Of a stretch of DNA of 64,000 nucleotides, positions 37,573 through 46,201 are shown piece by piece. Source of the DNA: Psychromonas sp. B3M02 (GTDB lineage: Bacteria; Pseudomonadota; Gammaproteobacteria; Enterobacterales; Psychromonadaceae); assembly GCF_003318165.1 (NCBI RefSeq), contig NZ_QOCB01000013.1:24280-88279 (forward strand), in the 5' to 3' direction. Every line of letters starts with the position of its first letter. Position 1 is the first letter of the stretch. The position numbers were made by a program, and so were the translations under genes. The notes below the pieces were generated by a model. That model was not told the DNA's origin, did no database searches, and saw nothing but the letters and a program-made list of their open reading frames with translations.

Positions 37573-38376
37573 ATGGAGTTTATAATAAAAAAATGGATCG
37601 GCGGATTATTAATGCCACTGCCTTTCGCTTTATTATTATTGTTTGCCAGCCTTTTAATGCTGTTTTTTAGTGATCGCCAAGTCATAGCCAAACTACTAAC
37701 ACTGTGCAGCTTCTTAATCTTGTTTAGCTTTAGTTTACTGCCTAGTGCTTATCATCTAACCAAACCCTTAGAGCGACAATACCCCCCCTTATTAAAAGCC
37801 GATCAATCTTTCGATTATATTTTAGTATTAGGCTCTTCAGGTATTGATGACCCAAATCTACCTATTACCGGACAACTTTCGGCAACCGCATTAAGTCGTT
37901 TTAGTGAGGTGTTGCGTTTACATTATGCCAATCCTGATGCCATGATAATTGTTTCGGGATCGGGGTTTGGTGATACACAAAGTCATGCTCAACTTTTAGA
38001 GCAACTTGCCGTTACCTTACAGATCCCAAAACAGAAGATAATTCGCCTAGATTACACACTTGATACCGCGCAAGAAGCAAAAGTGATGTCATTGATTATT
38101 GATGGTAAAAAAGCAGCCTTAGTGACGTCAGCAACACATATGCCAAGAGCAATGCAATTGTTTAAGCGTTTCCATCAATCCCCTACTCCGGCTCCAGCCA
38201 TGTATCTGGCTAAAGACCATAGCAATGGTTTGCCTTGGTACAATTACATTCCATCAGCTTACCAGTTGTATAAATCAGAACGCTCTATGCATGAATATTT
38301 AGGGCAATTACAGCAGTGGTTACTTAAGAAGATGCGTGAAGAGGATATATTACCAGCAGAAACGACCATAGAATAA
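37573..38376 (+). CDS. elyC: Envelope biogenesis factor ElyC (DUF218)
   Basis: 267 aa inner-membrane protein of the SanA/YdcF/ElyC (DUF218) family; in E. coli ElyC (YcbC, 259 aa) affects peptidoglycan and lipid-carrier metabolism. Two N-terminal membrane helices (about 13-34 and 38-59) precede the DUF218 domain: DYILVLGSSG, a Ser/Gly-rich VSGSGFGDTQSHAQLLEQLA, DTAQEAKVMS and TSATHMPRAMQLFKR. AAGGAAG precedes the ATG. It is divergent from cmoM, as in E. coli, which supports the ElyC assignment. A terminator begins at its stop codon. Confidence 0.88.
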   Translation: MEFIIKKWIGGLLMPLPFALLLLFASLLMLFFSDRQVIAKLLTLCSFLILFSFSLLPSAYHLTKPLERQYPPLLKADQSFDYILVLGSSGIDDPNLPITGQLSATALSRFSEVLRLHYANPDAMIIVSGSGFGDTQSHAQLLEQLAVTLQIPKQKIIRLDYTLDTAQEAKVMSLIIDGKKAALVTSATHMPRAMQLFKRFHQSPTPAPAMYLAKDHSNGLPWYNYIPSAYQLYKSERSMHEYLGQLQQWLLKKMREEDILPAETTIE

Positions 38377-38404
38377 AGCAAGCCTATCACTAAGCTTGCT
38401 TTTA
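38375..38404 (+). terminator. Terminator after elyC
   Basis: Stem AAGCAAGC / GCTTGCTT (38376-38383 and 38394-38401) with a 10-nt loop and a short TTTT tail. Confidence 0.65.
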
Positions 38405-38412
38405 ATAGCTTT

Positions 38413-38452
38413 ATACCAATTAAATTGATTCGTTAATGAGTATGATTGGTAT
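38413..38452. repeat. Short MITE-like derivative, copy C
   Basis: Forty bases starting ATACCAATTAAATTGATT and ending TATGATTGGTAT: just the two inverted ends of the family brought together with no internal segment. It sits between the convergent elyC and DUF1737 genes and may be an internally deleted copy. Confidence 0.6.
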
Positions 38453-38634
38453 TAGACCAATTGAGAGGGTCTTTTGATCACAGCTTGCCCTACCACAACA
38501 TGTTGACCATTAAAGGTCATTGTTGGTGACCCATAAAGCTCATAACCTTCACTTAATGCTTTAGTAATACGCTTACAAAACTCTGAATCATCTTTACCCG
38601 TAATTAATCTATAGTTATCAATTGAATGTGGCAT
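38452..38634 (-). CDS. DUF1737 family protein
   Basis: 60 aa small cytoplasmic protein of unknown function. YRLITGKDDSEFCKRITKALSEGYELYGSPTMTF is characteristic of DUF1737 proteins, which are widespread in bacteria as single-domain proteins. A TGGAAA ribosome site precedes the ATG. Its stop codon touches the MITE-like derivative at 38413-38452. Confidence 0.8.
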   Translation of the reverse strand: MPHSIDNYRLITGKDDSEFCKRITKALSEGYELYGSPTMTFNGQHVVVGQAVIKRPSQLV

Positions 38635-38743
38635 TTTCCAGTATCCTTTTCGTAATTTATGAACGTAACTTCAGGATACGACTTTTTAGCTAGAATCACC
38701 TATTAATTTTCAAAAAAACTGTGAATTAACAAACCACTTGCAT

Positions 38744-38772
38744 AAAAAAACGGCATATTTAATGCCGTTTTT
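38744..38772 (-). terminator. Terminator after thiI
   Basis: Stem CGGCAT / ATGCCG (38751-38756 and 38762-38767), loop ATTTA, with A7 on the left and T5 on the right, so it has a strong T-run on the minus strand. It lies 46 nt past the thiI stop. Confidence 0.82.
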
Positions 38773-38817
38773 CGATAATCTGCTTTTAAAGCTTAAATTA
38801 TTACCAAGGTCTGATGA

Positions 38818-40272
38818 CTAAGGTCTATATACCTTCACATTTTCAAAACCAGCTTCTTTTAAGTATAAGGCTTGTAATTGACTCATCACGCCACGGTCGC
38901 AGTAAAGCAAATAGGTTTTACTTTGATCTAAGCTTTCAAATTTAGATGCTAGCTTGAAGAAAGGTAGATGTTCAACTTTTACATCATCAAGTTCTAATGG
39001 TTGGTCTTCTTGCTCTTCTGCAGAACGGATATCTAATATCACTTCGTCAGCAGTAAAGGCAGATACAGACTCTACCTCAGAAACTTGTTCTTTAGCTGCT
39101 GTCGCTATCTCCTTGATATCTAATGTTGCTGCATCGGCAACAACTTGATCAATCAGTGACATATCAAAGTTAGCTTCCTCTTTCTCAACTTTGGCCATCA
39201 CCGCTTTCACAGTAGGACGTTGAGAAATAACACCACAATATTCAGGGATAGTTTCAGATATTTCAGCAGTACCAATTTCACGAGCGCAATCGATAATTTC
39301 TTGTTTATCCGTTGCGACTAATGGACGTAAAATTAAAGTCTCTGTCACTTGATCGATAACCGAAAGGTTACGCAATGTTTGACTTGAAACTTGACCTAAC
39401 GCTTCACCCGTCACTAAACCTTCAATCGCTAAATTATCAGCGACTTTACTTGCGGCGCGCATCATCATACGTTTTAACACAACACCCATTTGGCCGTTAT
39501 CTACTTTTTCAAGGATCTCAGCAACAACGGGTTCAAAAGGGACAGAAACAAACTTAACACGGTGTGAAGCGCCAAAACGCTCCCACAAATGATAAGCCAC
39601 TTGCTTCACGCCAATTTCGTGTGCCGCACCGCCAAGATTAAAGAAGCAGTAATGTACACGTGAACCACGTTTCAATAACTTGTAACTCGACACACCTGAA
39701 TCAAAACCACCTGAGATAAGCGATAATACAGACTCTTGTGTACCTAATGGGAACCCACCCAGCCCTTGATGACGTTGGTCAATCATAAACAATTTATCGT
39801 CGTTTATTTCAATATTGACCGTCACATCAGGATTTTTTAATTTAACAGAAACAGCTTCAGTATGTTGGTTTAAACCACCACCCACGTAACGCTCTACTTC
39901 GTTTGAGCCAAAGTCATGTGTACCAATTCGTTTTGCACGAACACAAAAGGTTTTTCCCGCTAAGCTATCACCAAAACATGCTTTTGTTTGTTCATAAATA
40001 TCATGAATATCCGTAAATTTAGATTCAGTGACTTCTAAAAAGTGTGCGATACCTGGCGTACTTTTTAGATAATGAATCACTGTTGCTTTATTATCTGGAT
40101 CATCGTTAGTACTGCGCACGATGATTTTATCCCACTCTAGAATTACCTTAATATCTTCGTCATGACGAGTTAATACATTACGGATATTTCCCTGTAACAT
40201 TTTACTAAAGCGCTTACGCACAGGTTTACTTTTCATCATGATTTCAGGAAAAAGCTTAACGATAAATTTCAT
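38818..40272 (-). CDS. thiI: tRNA 4-thiouridine synthetase / sulfurtransferase ThiI
   Basis: 484 aa enzyme (E. coli 482) making 4-thiouridine at tRNA position 8 and supplying sulfur for thiamine thiazole. Domain order: N-terminal ferredoxin-like and THUMP domains (about 1-165), PP-loop ATP-pyrophosphatase with [16 protein letters not shown] near 183-198, and a C-terminal rhodanese domain. The catalytic rhodanese cysteine is Cys458 in YCDRGVMS, and the second active cysteine is in [12 protein letters not shown]. Gammaproteobacterial full-length form. Rhodanese domain present means both functions should be possible. Confidence 0.96.
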   Translation of the reverse strand: MKFIVKLFPEIMMKSKPVRKRFSKMLQGNIRNVLTRHDEDIKVILEWDKIIVRSTNDDPDNKATVIHYLKSTPGIAHFLEVTESKFTDIHDIYEQTKACFGDSLAGKTFCVRAKRIGTHDFGSNEVERYVGGGLNQHTEAVSVKLKNPDVTVNIEINDDKLFMIDQRHQGLGGFPLGTQESVLSLISGGFDSGVSSYKLLKRGSRVHYCFFNLGGAAHEIGVKQVAYHLWERFGASHRVKFVSVPFEPVVAEILEKVDNGQMGVVLKRMMMRAASKVADNLAIEGLVTGEALGQVSSQTLRNLSVIDQVTETLILRPLVATDKQEIIDCAREIGTAEISETIPEYCGVISQRPTVKAVMAKVEKEEANFDMSLIDQVVADAATLDIKEIATAAKEQVSEVESVSAFTADEVILDIRSAEEQEDQPLELDDVKVEHLPFFKLASKFESLDQSKTYLLYCDRGVMSQLQALYLKEAGFENVKVYRP

Positions 40273-40361
40273 GGGGGTACCAACTTTGGATTCAGGACTG
40301 TGTTAATTTTAAGAAGTGCGGATTATACGCTGTCAATTGCAGTGTGCAATGTTTATACCTA

Positions 40362-40898
40362 TTACTCACTTTTTAAAGTAGTTAGGTTCACTTCACAACT
40401 ACCTTTATCAGTCGCAATATAAAAAACATTATCAGTAATAGTAATACTAAAATCCATAGTACGTTCAACTAATGCGGCAAAAGCCTGAATCTGTTCAAAC
40501 TCAAATTGATAAACCTGCGCTTTAGTTGTATTAAACTCTTTCTCAGATTGTTTCCACCACACATTGGACTTAGTATTAAAGGTATACACTTTCACGCTTT
40601 TAGCTTGATGGCAGGCTTTTCTAATTCGCTCAAATGCAGGTTCACCCACATCAATCCAACACAAAAACTCGTCGCTGTAATTTTTTGCCCAGATATCAGG
40701 ATCGTCGACTTCACTTAACCCTTTCGTAAAGCTGAGAAACTCTTGATTATTTAATACAAAAGCTAATGTTCGGGTCACCATACGTTCAGTGGTTTCCGAT
40801 GGATGTTGAGCGATAGTTAAGGGAATACTTTCATAAACATCATCGTCTAAATTAGAGACATTGATGTTCATTTTAATAATAGTCGGCTTTAGTGCCAT
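40362..40898 (-). CDS. yaeQ: YaeQ family protein
   Basis: 178 aa protein (E. coli YaeQ 181). MALKPTIIKMNINVSNLDDDVYESIPLTIAQHPSETTERM and the LCWIDVGEPAFERIRKACHQAKSVKVYTFN section match the family. YaeQ has a PD-(D/E)XK-nuclease-like fold and can suppress transcription-elongation defects when overexpressed in E. coli; its role is unclear. GGAG precedes the ATG, and the leuB terminator lies just upstream. Confidence 0.9.
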   Translation of the reverse strand: MALKPTIIKMNINVSNLDDDVYESIPLTIAQHPSETTERMVTRTLAFVLNNQEFLSFTKGLSEVDDPDIWAKNYSDEFLCWIDVGEPAFERIRKACHQAKSVKVYTFNTKSNVWWKQSEKEFNTTKAQVYQFEFEQIQAFAALVERTMDFSITITDNVFYIATDKGSCEVNLTTLKSE

Positions 40899-40910
40899 TT
40901 TGCTTTCTCC

Positions 40911-40940
40911 AAAAAAAAACCACGTTATATAACGTGGTTT
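40911..40940 (-). terminator. Terminator after leuB
   Basis: Stem CCACGTT / AACGTGG (40920-40926 and 40931-40937), loop ATAT, extended by AAA / TTT and followed on the minus strand by a long T-run (complement of A9 at 40911-40919). Confidence 0.85.
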
Positions 40941-40969
40941 AACATTATTTAATCATTGATTAACAATGA

Positions 40970-42073
40970 TTATACAGGCATTTTAGCCAATTCTTCACAA
41001 ACCATATCACCGAATTCAGCAGTACTTACTAAGTTTGCTTCACCTTCTTTAGATAGGTCTGATGTTGAATAACCGTTTGCAAAAACACTTTGCATTGCTG
41101 CCCACAGGTTTTTCGCTTCTTTTTCCATACCAAAGCTCATTTCTAGCATTAACGCCACAGAACCGATCATTGAGTATGGGTTAGCAATACCTTTACCAGC
41201 AATATCTGGCGCAGAACCGTGCGATGGTTCGTAGTATGACTTTTCAGGGCCTTTACAAGCTGAAGGCATAAGGCCTAGAGAACCTAAGATGCCGCCGCCT
41301 TGGTCACTTAAGATATCACCAAACATGTTTTCCATTACCATCACGTCAAACATAGTTGGTTTTAGACATAAGTATGTTGCAGCAGCATCAACAAGAATAT
41401 TGATCACTTCAACTTCAGGGAAGTTTTTGCTTTCTTCTTCAACGATTTCATTCCATAAAACACTTGATTTTAATACGTTTGATTTATGGATGTTGTGCAT
41501 TACTTTTTTGCGTTTCATTGACACTTCAAAACCAACGCGAATGATTTGGCGAATTTGATCTTCATCGTATTCTAATACTTCACGAACAAAACGCTTACCT
41601 TCAGCGTCAACACCCGTTTCTTTCTCACCAAAGTATAAACCACCGACTAATTCACGGATTAGCATGATATCGATACCGTCACCCACTACAGACTCTTTTA
41701 ATGGAGAAAAGTGAGCAAGGCCTTTTGGTAGGTATACAGGGCGGAAGTTAGCATAAGTATTATAACGACGACGTAGTGGTAATAATGCGCCACGCTCAGG
41801 TTGCTCATCAACTGGAATCTTTTGAGAATCTTCGTGATTTAAACCAATCGTACCTTTTAAGATTGCATCTGCTTTATCACAAGCCGCTTTTGTTTCTTCA
41901 GGGAAAGATTTTCCAGTTGCAAAGTAAGCAGCAGCACCAAATAATACGTCGTTTAATTCAAAGTTAACGTCAGCGTTACGCGCTTCAACTAGTTTTAAAA
42001 CCTTTACCGCTTCCTTCATAACTTCAGGACCGATGCCGTCACCAGCTAATAAAGCAATGTTATATGTAGTCAT
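40970..42073 (-). CDS. leuB: 3-isopropylmalate dehydrogenase-like protein
   Basis: 367 aa NAD-dependent decarboxylating dehydrogenase of the isocitrate/isopropylmalate family. LAGDGIGPEV, PERGALLPLRRRYNTYANFRP (substrate-binding arginines), RELVGGLYFGEKETG, NIHKSNVLKSS (catalytic lysine), MENMFGDILSDQGGG (metal-binding aspartates) and EPSHGSAPDIAGKGIANP (cofactor loop) are all present. It is clearly LeuB-like but diverges from the E. coli protein, and no leuA, leuC or leuD lies nearby. It could act in leucine synthesis with distant partners, or on a related 2-oxo-acid pathway. Confidence 0.82.
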   Translation of the reverse strand: MTTYNIALLAGDGIGPEVMKEAVKVLKLVEARNADVNFELNDVLFGAAAYFATGKSFPEETKAACDKADAILKGTIGLNHEDSQKIPVDEQPERGALLPLRRRYNTYANFRPVYLPKGLAHFSPLKESVVGDGIDIMLIRELVGGLYFGEKETGVDAEGKRFVREVLEYDEDQIRQIIRVGFEVSMKRKKVMHNIHKSNVLKSSVLWNEIVEEESKNFPEVEVINILVDAAATYLCLKPTMFDVMVMENMFGDILSDQGGGILGSLGLMPSACKGPEKSYYEPSHGSAPDIAGKGIANPYSMIGSVALMLEMSFGMEKEAKNLWAAMQSVFANGYSTSDLSKEGEANLVSTAEFGDMVCEELAKMPV

Positions 42074-42226
42074 TATAATTCCCTAAATGATATTCGATTG
42101 TTTTTCTTGGGGCACATCATAAGGTATAACTGGCGAGAATTTCAATGCAAGATGATAATTTTTACAATTTAATGAAGATAATAAGAAGATTTGAAGTCGT
42201 AAAATATTGGATTGATTGACAATACT

Positions 42227-42257
42227 CCAGTAATCAGATCAATCATCTGATTACTGG
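42227..42257 (-). promoter_or_regulatory. Perfect hairpin past the opp operon
   Basis: 13-bp perfect stem CCAGTAATCAGAT / ATCTGATTACTGG (42227-42239 and 42245-42257) with a CAATC loop, 9 nt beyond the oppF stop. It has no T-run, so it may stabilise the mRNA 3' end or terminate together with other factors. Confidence 0.5.
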
Positions 42258-42266
42258 AAAGTGAAG

Positions 42267-43256
42267 TTACACCGCTAAAATACACGCAGTAGCATGACTT
42301 TCACTGCCCTTTAAAGGTGTTTCGCATTGACTACAATTAGACTCAGCAATCGGGCAACGTGTCCTAAACACACAACCCGATGGTGGGTTCATCGGTGATG
42401 GCAAATCCCCTTCTAACATTTGCACTTTTTTATTTCGTTCAATGTTAGGATCAGGAATGGGCACAGCCGACATCAAGGCTTTGGTGTATGGGTGTTTAGG
42501 ATCGGCAAACAGCTCTTCTGAAGTACCAAATTCGACTGCGTTGCCTAAATACATAACCAACACGCGATCTGAAATGTGTTTCACCACAGATAAATCATGC
42601 GCAATAAATATCAGGCTTAGCCCTAACTCTTTCTGTAAGGATTTGAGTAAATTCACCACCTGAGCTTGAATTGAGACATCTAACGCAGACACAGGCTCAT
42701 CACAGATGATCATTTTTGGTTTCAGGATTAATGCGCGAGCAATACCAATACGCTGACACTGACCACCAGAAAACTCATGTGGATATCGATTAATGACATT
42801 AGGCAATAACCCTACCTTATCCATGATCTCCTTAACCTGTGCTTTCACTTCTTCTTTACTTAATTTTGGATAAAAAGTACGCAATGGTTCAGCGATAATA
42901 TCACCCACATTCATACGTGGATTTAAAGACGCTAAAGGATCTTGGAAAATCATTTGAATCTGCTTACGTTTATCACGCATCGCTTTTTCGCTCAAACTGG
43001 CAAGGTCTTCACCTAACCAAACGACTTGCCCAGAACTAACTGGTACTAAACCAATAATAGCGCGAGCAAGGGTTGATTTCCCACAACCAGACTCACCTAC
43101 AACGCCTAAGGTCTCACCTTCATAAAGCTTAAGATCAATGCCATCGACTGCTTTTAATGGGGTTGGTTTCGCCCAAGGTAACAGTGATTTAGAAGGGATA
43201 TTAAACTGTACTTTTAATGATTTAATATCGAGTATTAATTTTTTATCTGCTTCCAT
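42267..43256 (-). CDS. oppF: Oligopeptide ABC transporter ATP-binding protein OppF
   Basis: Cytoplasmic ATPase of the peptide importer, about 329 aa. Walker A GESGCGKST, Q-loop FQDPLASLNPRM, signature FSGGQCQR, Walker B IICDEPVSALD and the C-terminal oligopeptide/dipeptide domain with CVFRTRCPIAESNCSQCETP (Fe-S/cysteine cluster typical of OppF/DppF). The start at ATG 43256 overlaps the oppD stop (TAATG) with GGGAG 8 nt upstream; two earlier ATGs (43271, 43262) lie inside the oppD end. Last gene of oppABCDF. Confidence 0.94.
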   Translation of the reverse strand: MEADKKLILDIKSLKVQFNIPSKSLLPWAKPTPLKAVDGIDLKLYEGETLGVVGESGCGKSTLARAIIGLVPVSSGQVVWLGEDLASLSEKAMRDKRKQIQMIFQDPLASLNPRMNVGDIIAEPLRTFYPKLSKEEVKAQVKEIMDKVGLLPNVINRYPHEFSGGQCQRIGIARALILKPKMIICDEPVSALDVSIQAQVVNLLKSLQKELGLSLIFIAHDLSVVKHISDRVLVMYLGNAVEFGTSEELFADPKHPYTKALMSAVPIPDPNIERNKKVQMLEGDLPSPMNPPSGCVFRTRCPIAESNCSQCETPLKGSESHATACILAV

Positions 43257-44221
43257 TACCATGACTCCCAATTAGAAAAACAGGCACGTGAACGCCCTTC
43301 TGCAAACGCGGTTAACTGTGGTGTTTGATCGCATTCGCCCTGCACTACTCGATGACAGCGATCTTGGTAAGGACAGCCTTGTGGTAAATTTAATAAGTTA
43401 GGTGGATTACCGGGAATGGTGGGTAATTCATCCGCTTGACTATCTAAGCGTGGAATGGCTTTCAATAACCCTTCCGTATAAGGATGGCTTGGTTTGTAAA
43501 AAATTTCGTTTACTGAACCGTACTCCATTGTGCGCCCAGCATACATCACTAGCACTTTGTCACAACTTCCCGCAACAACGCCTAAGTCATGAGTGATCAT
43601 AATAATCGCTGTATTAAACTTATGCTTTAACTCATTCAGAAGATCCATGATTTGTGCTTGAATGGTCACATCGAGTGCGGTAGTTGGTTCATCGGCAATA
43701 AGTAACTTAGGGCGACATAATAACGCCATGGCAATCATGACTCGTTGACGCATCCCACCAGAAAATTCATGAGGGTACATATTAATACGGCTTCGTGCTT
43801 CAGGTATTTTAACCGCTTCAAGCATTTCTACCGATTCTTCAAAAGCGGCTTTTTTACTCAAGCCTTTATGTAGAATCAGTACTTCCATCATTTGAGCACT
43901 GACTTTCATATAAGGATTCAATGATGTCATTGGGTCTTGAAAGATCATGGCTATTTGTTCTGCGCGGACTTTATTTAACGCTTTTTCAGGTAGGTTAAGA
44001 ATTTCATTTCCTTCAAACTTTGCGCTCCCAGAAATGATCCCATTTTTGGCCAATAATCCCATTAAGGCAAATACCGTCTGTGATTTTCCAGACCCTGATT
44101 CCCCTACAATACCTAACGTTTCACCCTGTTGAAGTGAAAAAGTTAAATCATTAACGGCTGTTACATTACCATCTTGGGTAGTGAACTCCACACGGAGATC
44201 TTGTACATCTAATAAACTCAT
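43256..44221 (-). CDS. oppD: Oligopeptide ABC transporter ATP-binding protein OppD
   Basis: 321 aa ATPase partner of OppF. Walker A GESGSGKSQ, Q-loop FQDPMTSLNPYM, signature FSGGMRQR, Walker B LLIADEPTTALD, H-loop MITHDLGVV, and a C-terminal cysteine cluster GCPYQDRCHRVVQGECDQTP. It follows oppC by 20 nt and is translationally coupled to oppF. Length and motif set match the Opp/Dpp D family. Confidence 0.95.
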   Translation of the reverse strand: MSLLDVQDLRVEFTTQDGNVTAVNDLTFSLQQGETLGIVGESGSGKSQTVFALMGLLAKNGIISGSAKFEGNEILNLPEKALNKVRAEQIAMIFQDPMTSLNPYMKVSAQMMEVLILHKGLSKKAAFEESVEMLEAVKIPEARSRINMYPHEFSGGMRQRVMIAMALLCRPKLLIADEPTTALDVTIQAQIMDLLNELKHKFNTAIIMITHDLGVVAGSCDKVLVMYAGRTMEYGSVNEIFYKPSHPYTEGLLKAIPRLDSQADELPTIPGNPPNLLNLPQGCPYQDRCHRVVQGECDQTPQLTAFAEGRSRACFSNWESW

Positions 44222-44241
44222 TTTTTGTTTCCTTAATGCAA

Positions 44242-45144
44242 CTATCGGTCTTTTGGATCTAACGCATCGCGTAGACCATCACCAATGTAGTTAAAACAAA
44301 ATAACGTCACTACCATAAAAGCAGCGGGAAATCCTAATTGCCAAATGGCCACTTCCATACTTTGGGCACCTTCTTGTAATAAAGCCCCCCAACTGGTCAT
44401 GGGCTCTTGCACACCTAAGCCTAAAAAGCTTAAAAAAGATTCAGTAAGGATCATGCTTGGTACTAACAGTGTTGAGTAAACAGCAACGATTCCCAATACA
44501 TTAGGAATAATATGACGGCGAATGATATTCCACTTGCTCACGCCAGAGACATGTGCCGCTTCAATGAACTCTTTGCCACGCAAACTCAGAGTTTGACCAC
44601 GCACAATACGCGCCATATCCAACCAAGCAATCGCACCAATAGCGACAAAAATCAGTACAATATTTCGACCAAAAAATGTAACTAATACAATGACCAAAAA
44701 CATAAATGGAATCGCATATAAAATTTCTAGAATTCGCATCATAATACGGTCTACTCTGCCGCCAATGAAGCCTGAAGTAGCGCCATATACCGTGCCAATG
44801 ATCACTGCTACAAGCGCACCTAACACCCCTACCATCATGGAAATACGACCGCCAATAAAGGTACGGACAAAGAGGTCTCGGCCTAAACTATCAGTACCAA
44901 ATAAGTGCGTAGCAGAGGGGCCTTCATGCAACGCGTACCAATCGGTGTCGTCATAAGCAAATTCCGCCACCATCGGGACAAAAATAACGGCCAATACTAT
45001 CAAGACTAAAATGACTAAACTGACCATCGCAGCTTTGTTGCGCATAAAACGGATTCGAGCATCTTGCCAAAGGCTGCGGCCTTGTATTTCTAGATTGCTA
45101 GAGAAGGCTTCTACTGCTTCCACATTTTGTTTTTTCGTAAACAT
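44242..45144 (-). CDS. oppC: Oligopeptide ABC transporter permease OppC
   Basis: 300 aa inner-membrane permease. The N-terminal OppC domain begins with the LEIQGRSLWQDARIRFMRNKAAMVSL region and first helix (about 38-58), followed by THLFGTDSLGRDLFVRTFIGGRISM and the EAA loop FIEAAHVSGVSKWNIIRRHIIPNVLGIVAVY. MTSWGALLQEGAQ and YIGDGLRDALDPK at the C-terminus are family hallmarks. 11 nt after oppB. Confidence 0.96.
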   Translation of the reverse strand: MFTKKQNVEAVEAFSSNLEIQGRSLWQDARIRFMRNKAAMVSLVILVLIVLAVIFVPMVAEFAYDDTDWYALHEGPSATHLFGTDSLGRDLFVRTFIGGRISMMVGVLGALVAVIIGTVYGATSGFIGGRVDRIMMRILEILYAIPFMFLVIVLVTFFGRNIVLIFVAIGAIAWLDMARIVRGQTLSLRGKEFIEAAHVSGVSKWNIIRRHIIPNVLGIVAVYSTLLVPSMILTESFLSFLGLGVQEPMTSWGALLQEGAQSMEVAIWQLGFPAAFMVVTLFCFNYIGDGLRDALDPKDR

Positions 45145-45155
45145 CTACTCAGTCC

Positions 45156-46076
45156 TTAATAGCGAATTTTTGGATCAACATACGCCAATAAAATATCGAC
45201 AATGGCGTTAAATACGATAAACAACAATCCAATTAAAATGGTGATCCCCATGACTAACGAGTAATCTCGATTAAATGCTGCATTAACAAACAGTTTGCCA
45301 ATACCGGGTAAACCAAAGATGGTTTCAATCACCACGGACCCCGTAATAATCCCAACAAAGGCAGGCCCCATATAAGAAACAACAGGTAACATGGCAGGTT
45401 TTAAGGCATGGCGCAGTACAATATAAGAGAAGCTTAAGCCTTTTGCGCGGGCTGTTCTGATGAAGTTACTATTGAGCGTTTCAATCATGCTGCCACGTGT
45501 AATACGCGCAAAAGTTGCCACATACATCATGGCCATCCCTAACACAGGCAACACCATGTATTTCAACGATCCATCAAACCATCCACCAGCTGGGAACCAA
45601 CCTAAGCCAATGGAAAAGATATAAATAAGTACAGGTGCTAATACAAAGGATGGCATTACAATGCCGAGCATCGACGTTGACATTAAGCCATAATCAAGCC
45701 ATGTATTTTGCTTTAGTGCCGCAATGGTGCCAATTGCAACACCACACACTAGGGCAAAGATAAAAGCAAACGCACCAATTTTTGCTGAAACGGGTAAAGC
45801 AGCAACCACCAACTCATTAACGGTAAAGTCTTGGTATTTAAATGATGGTCCTAAATCACCTTGTAGCACATTGGTTAAATAGGTGGTGTATTGTTCAAAA
45901 ACAGGTTTGTCCAAACCATATTTTGCATTGATGTTTTGCATTACCTGCGGGGGGAGTTCACGTTCACTTGAAAAAGGACTTCCTGGTGCAAAGCGCATCA
46001 AAAAGAAAGAAACAGTAATTAAAACTAGTAATGTTGGAATAGCCTCAATGACTCTCTTTAAGATAAATTTAAACAT
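45156..46076 (-). CDS. oppB: Oligopeptide ABC transporter permease OppB
   Basis: 306 aa inner-membrane permease, the same length as E. coli OppB. N-terminal MFKFILKRVIEAIPTLLVLITVSFFLMRFAPGSPF, then GLDKPVFEQYTTYLTNVLQGDLGPSFKYQ, and the EAA loop FIRTARAKGLSFSYIVLRHALKPAMLPVVSYMGPAFVGIITGSVVIE. Preceded by a 125-nt gap after oppA holding a GC-rich hairpin that probably lowers expression of the permease and ATPase genes relative to OppA. Confidence 0.96.
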   Translation of the reverse strand: MFKFILKRVIEAIPTLLVLITVSFFLMRFAPGSPFSSERELPPQVMQNINAKYGLDKPVFEQYTTYLTNVLQGDLGPSFKYQDFTVNELVVAALPVSAKIGAFAFIFALVCGVAIGTIAALKQNTWLDYGLMSTSMLGIVMPSFVLAPVLIYIFSIGLGWFPAGGWFDGSLKYMVLPVLGMAMMYVATFARITRGSMIETLNSNFIRTARAKGLSFSYIVLRHALKPAMLPVVSYMGPAFVGIITGSVVIETIFGLPGIGKLFVNAAFNRDYSLVMGITILIGLLFIVFNAIVDILLAYVDPKIRY

Positions 46077-46141
46077 AACATTCTCAGTTTATAGGTCACA
46101 AAAAATACGCCGACGCATAGTGTCAGTGTATTTAATATGAC

Positions 46142-46174
46142 TAAAAAATGGGTAATGAGGGAGCTAGCCCCTCA
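46142..46174 (-). terminator. Attenuator-type hairpin between oppA and oppB
   Basis: Stem TGAGGG / CCCTCA (46156-46161 and 46169-46174) with loop AGCTAGC. A T-rich tract follows on the minus strand (46142-46148). Partial termination here would give more OppA than transporter core, as in other opp operons. Confidence 0.6.
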
Positions 46175-46201
46175 GCTTAAAGTAGTATAAAAAAGTAACG
46201 C

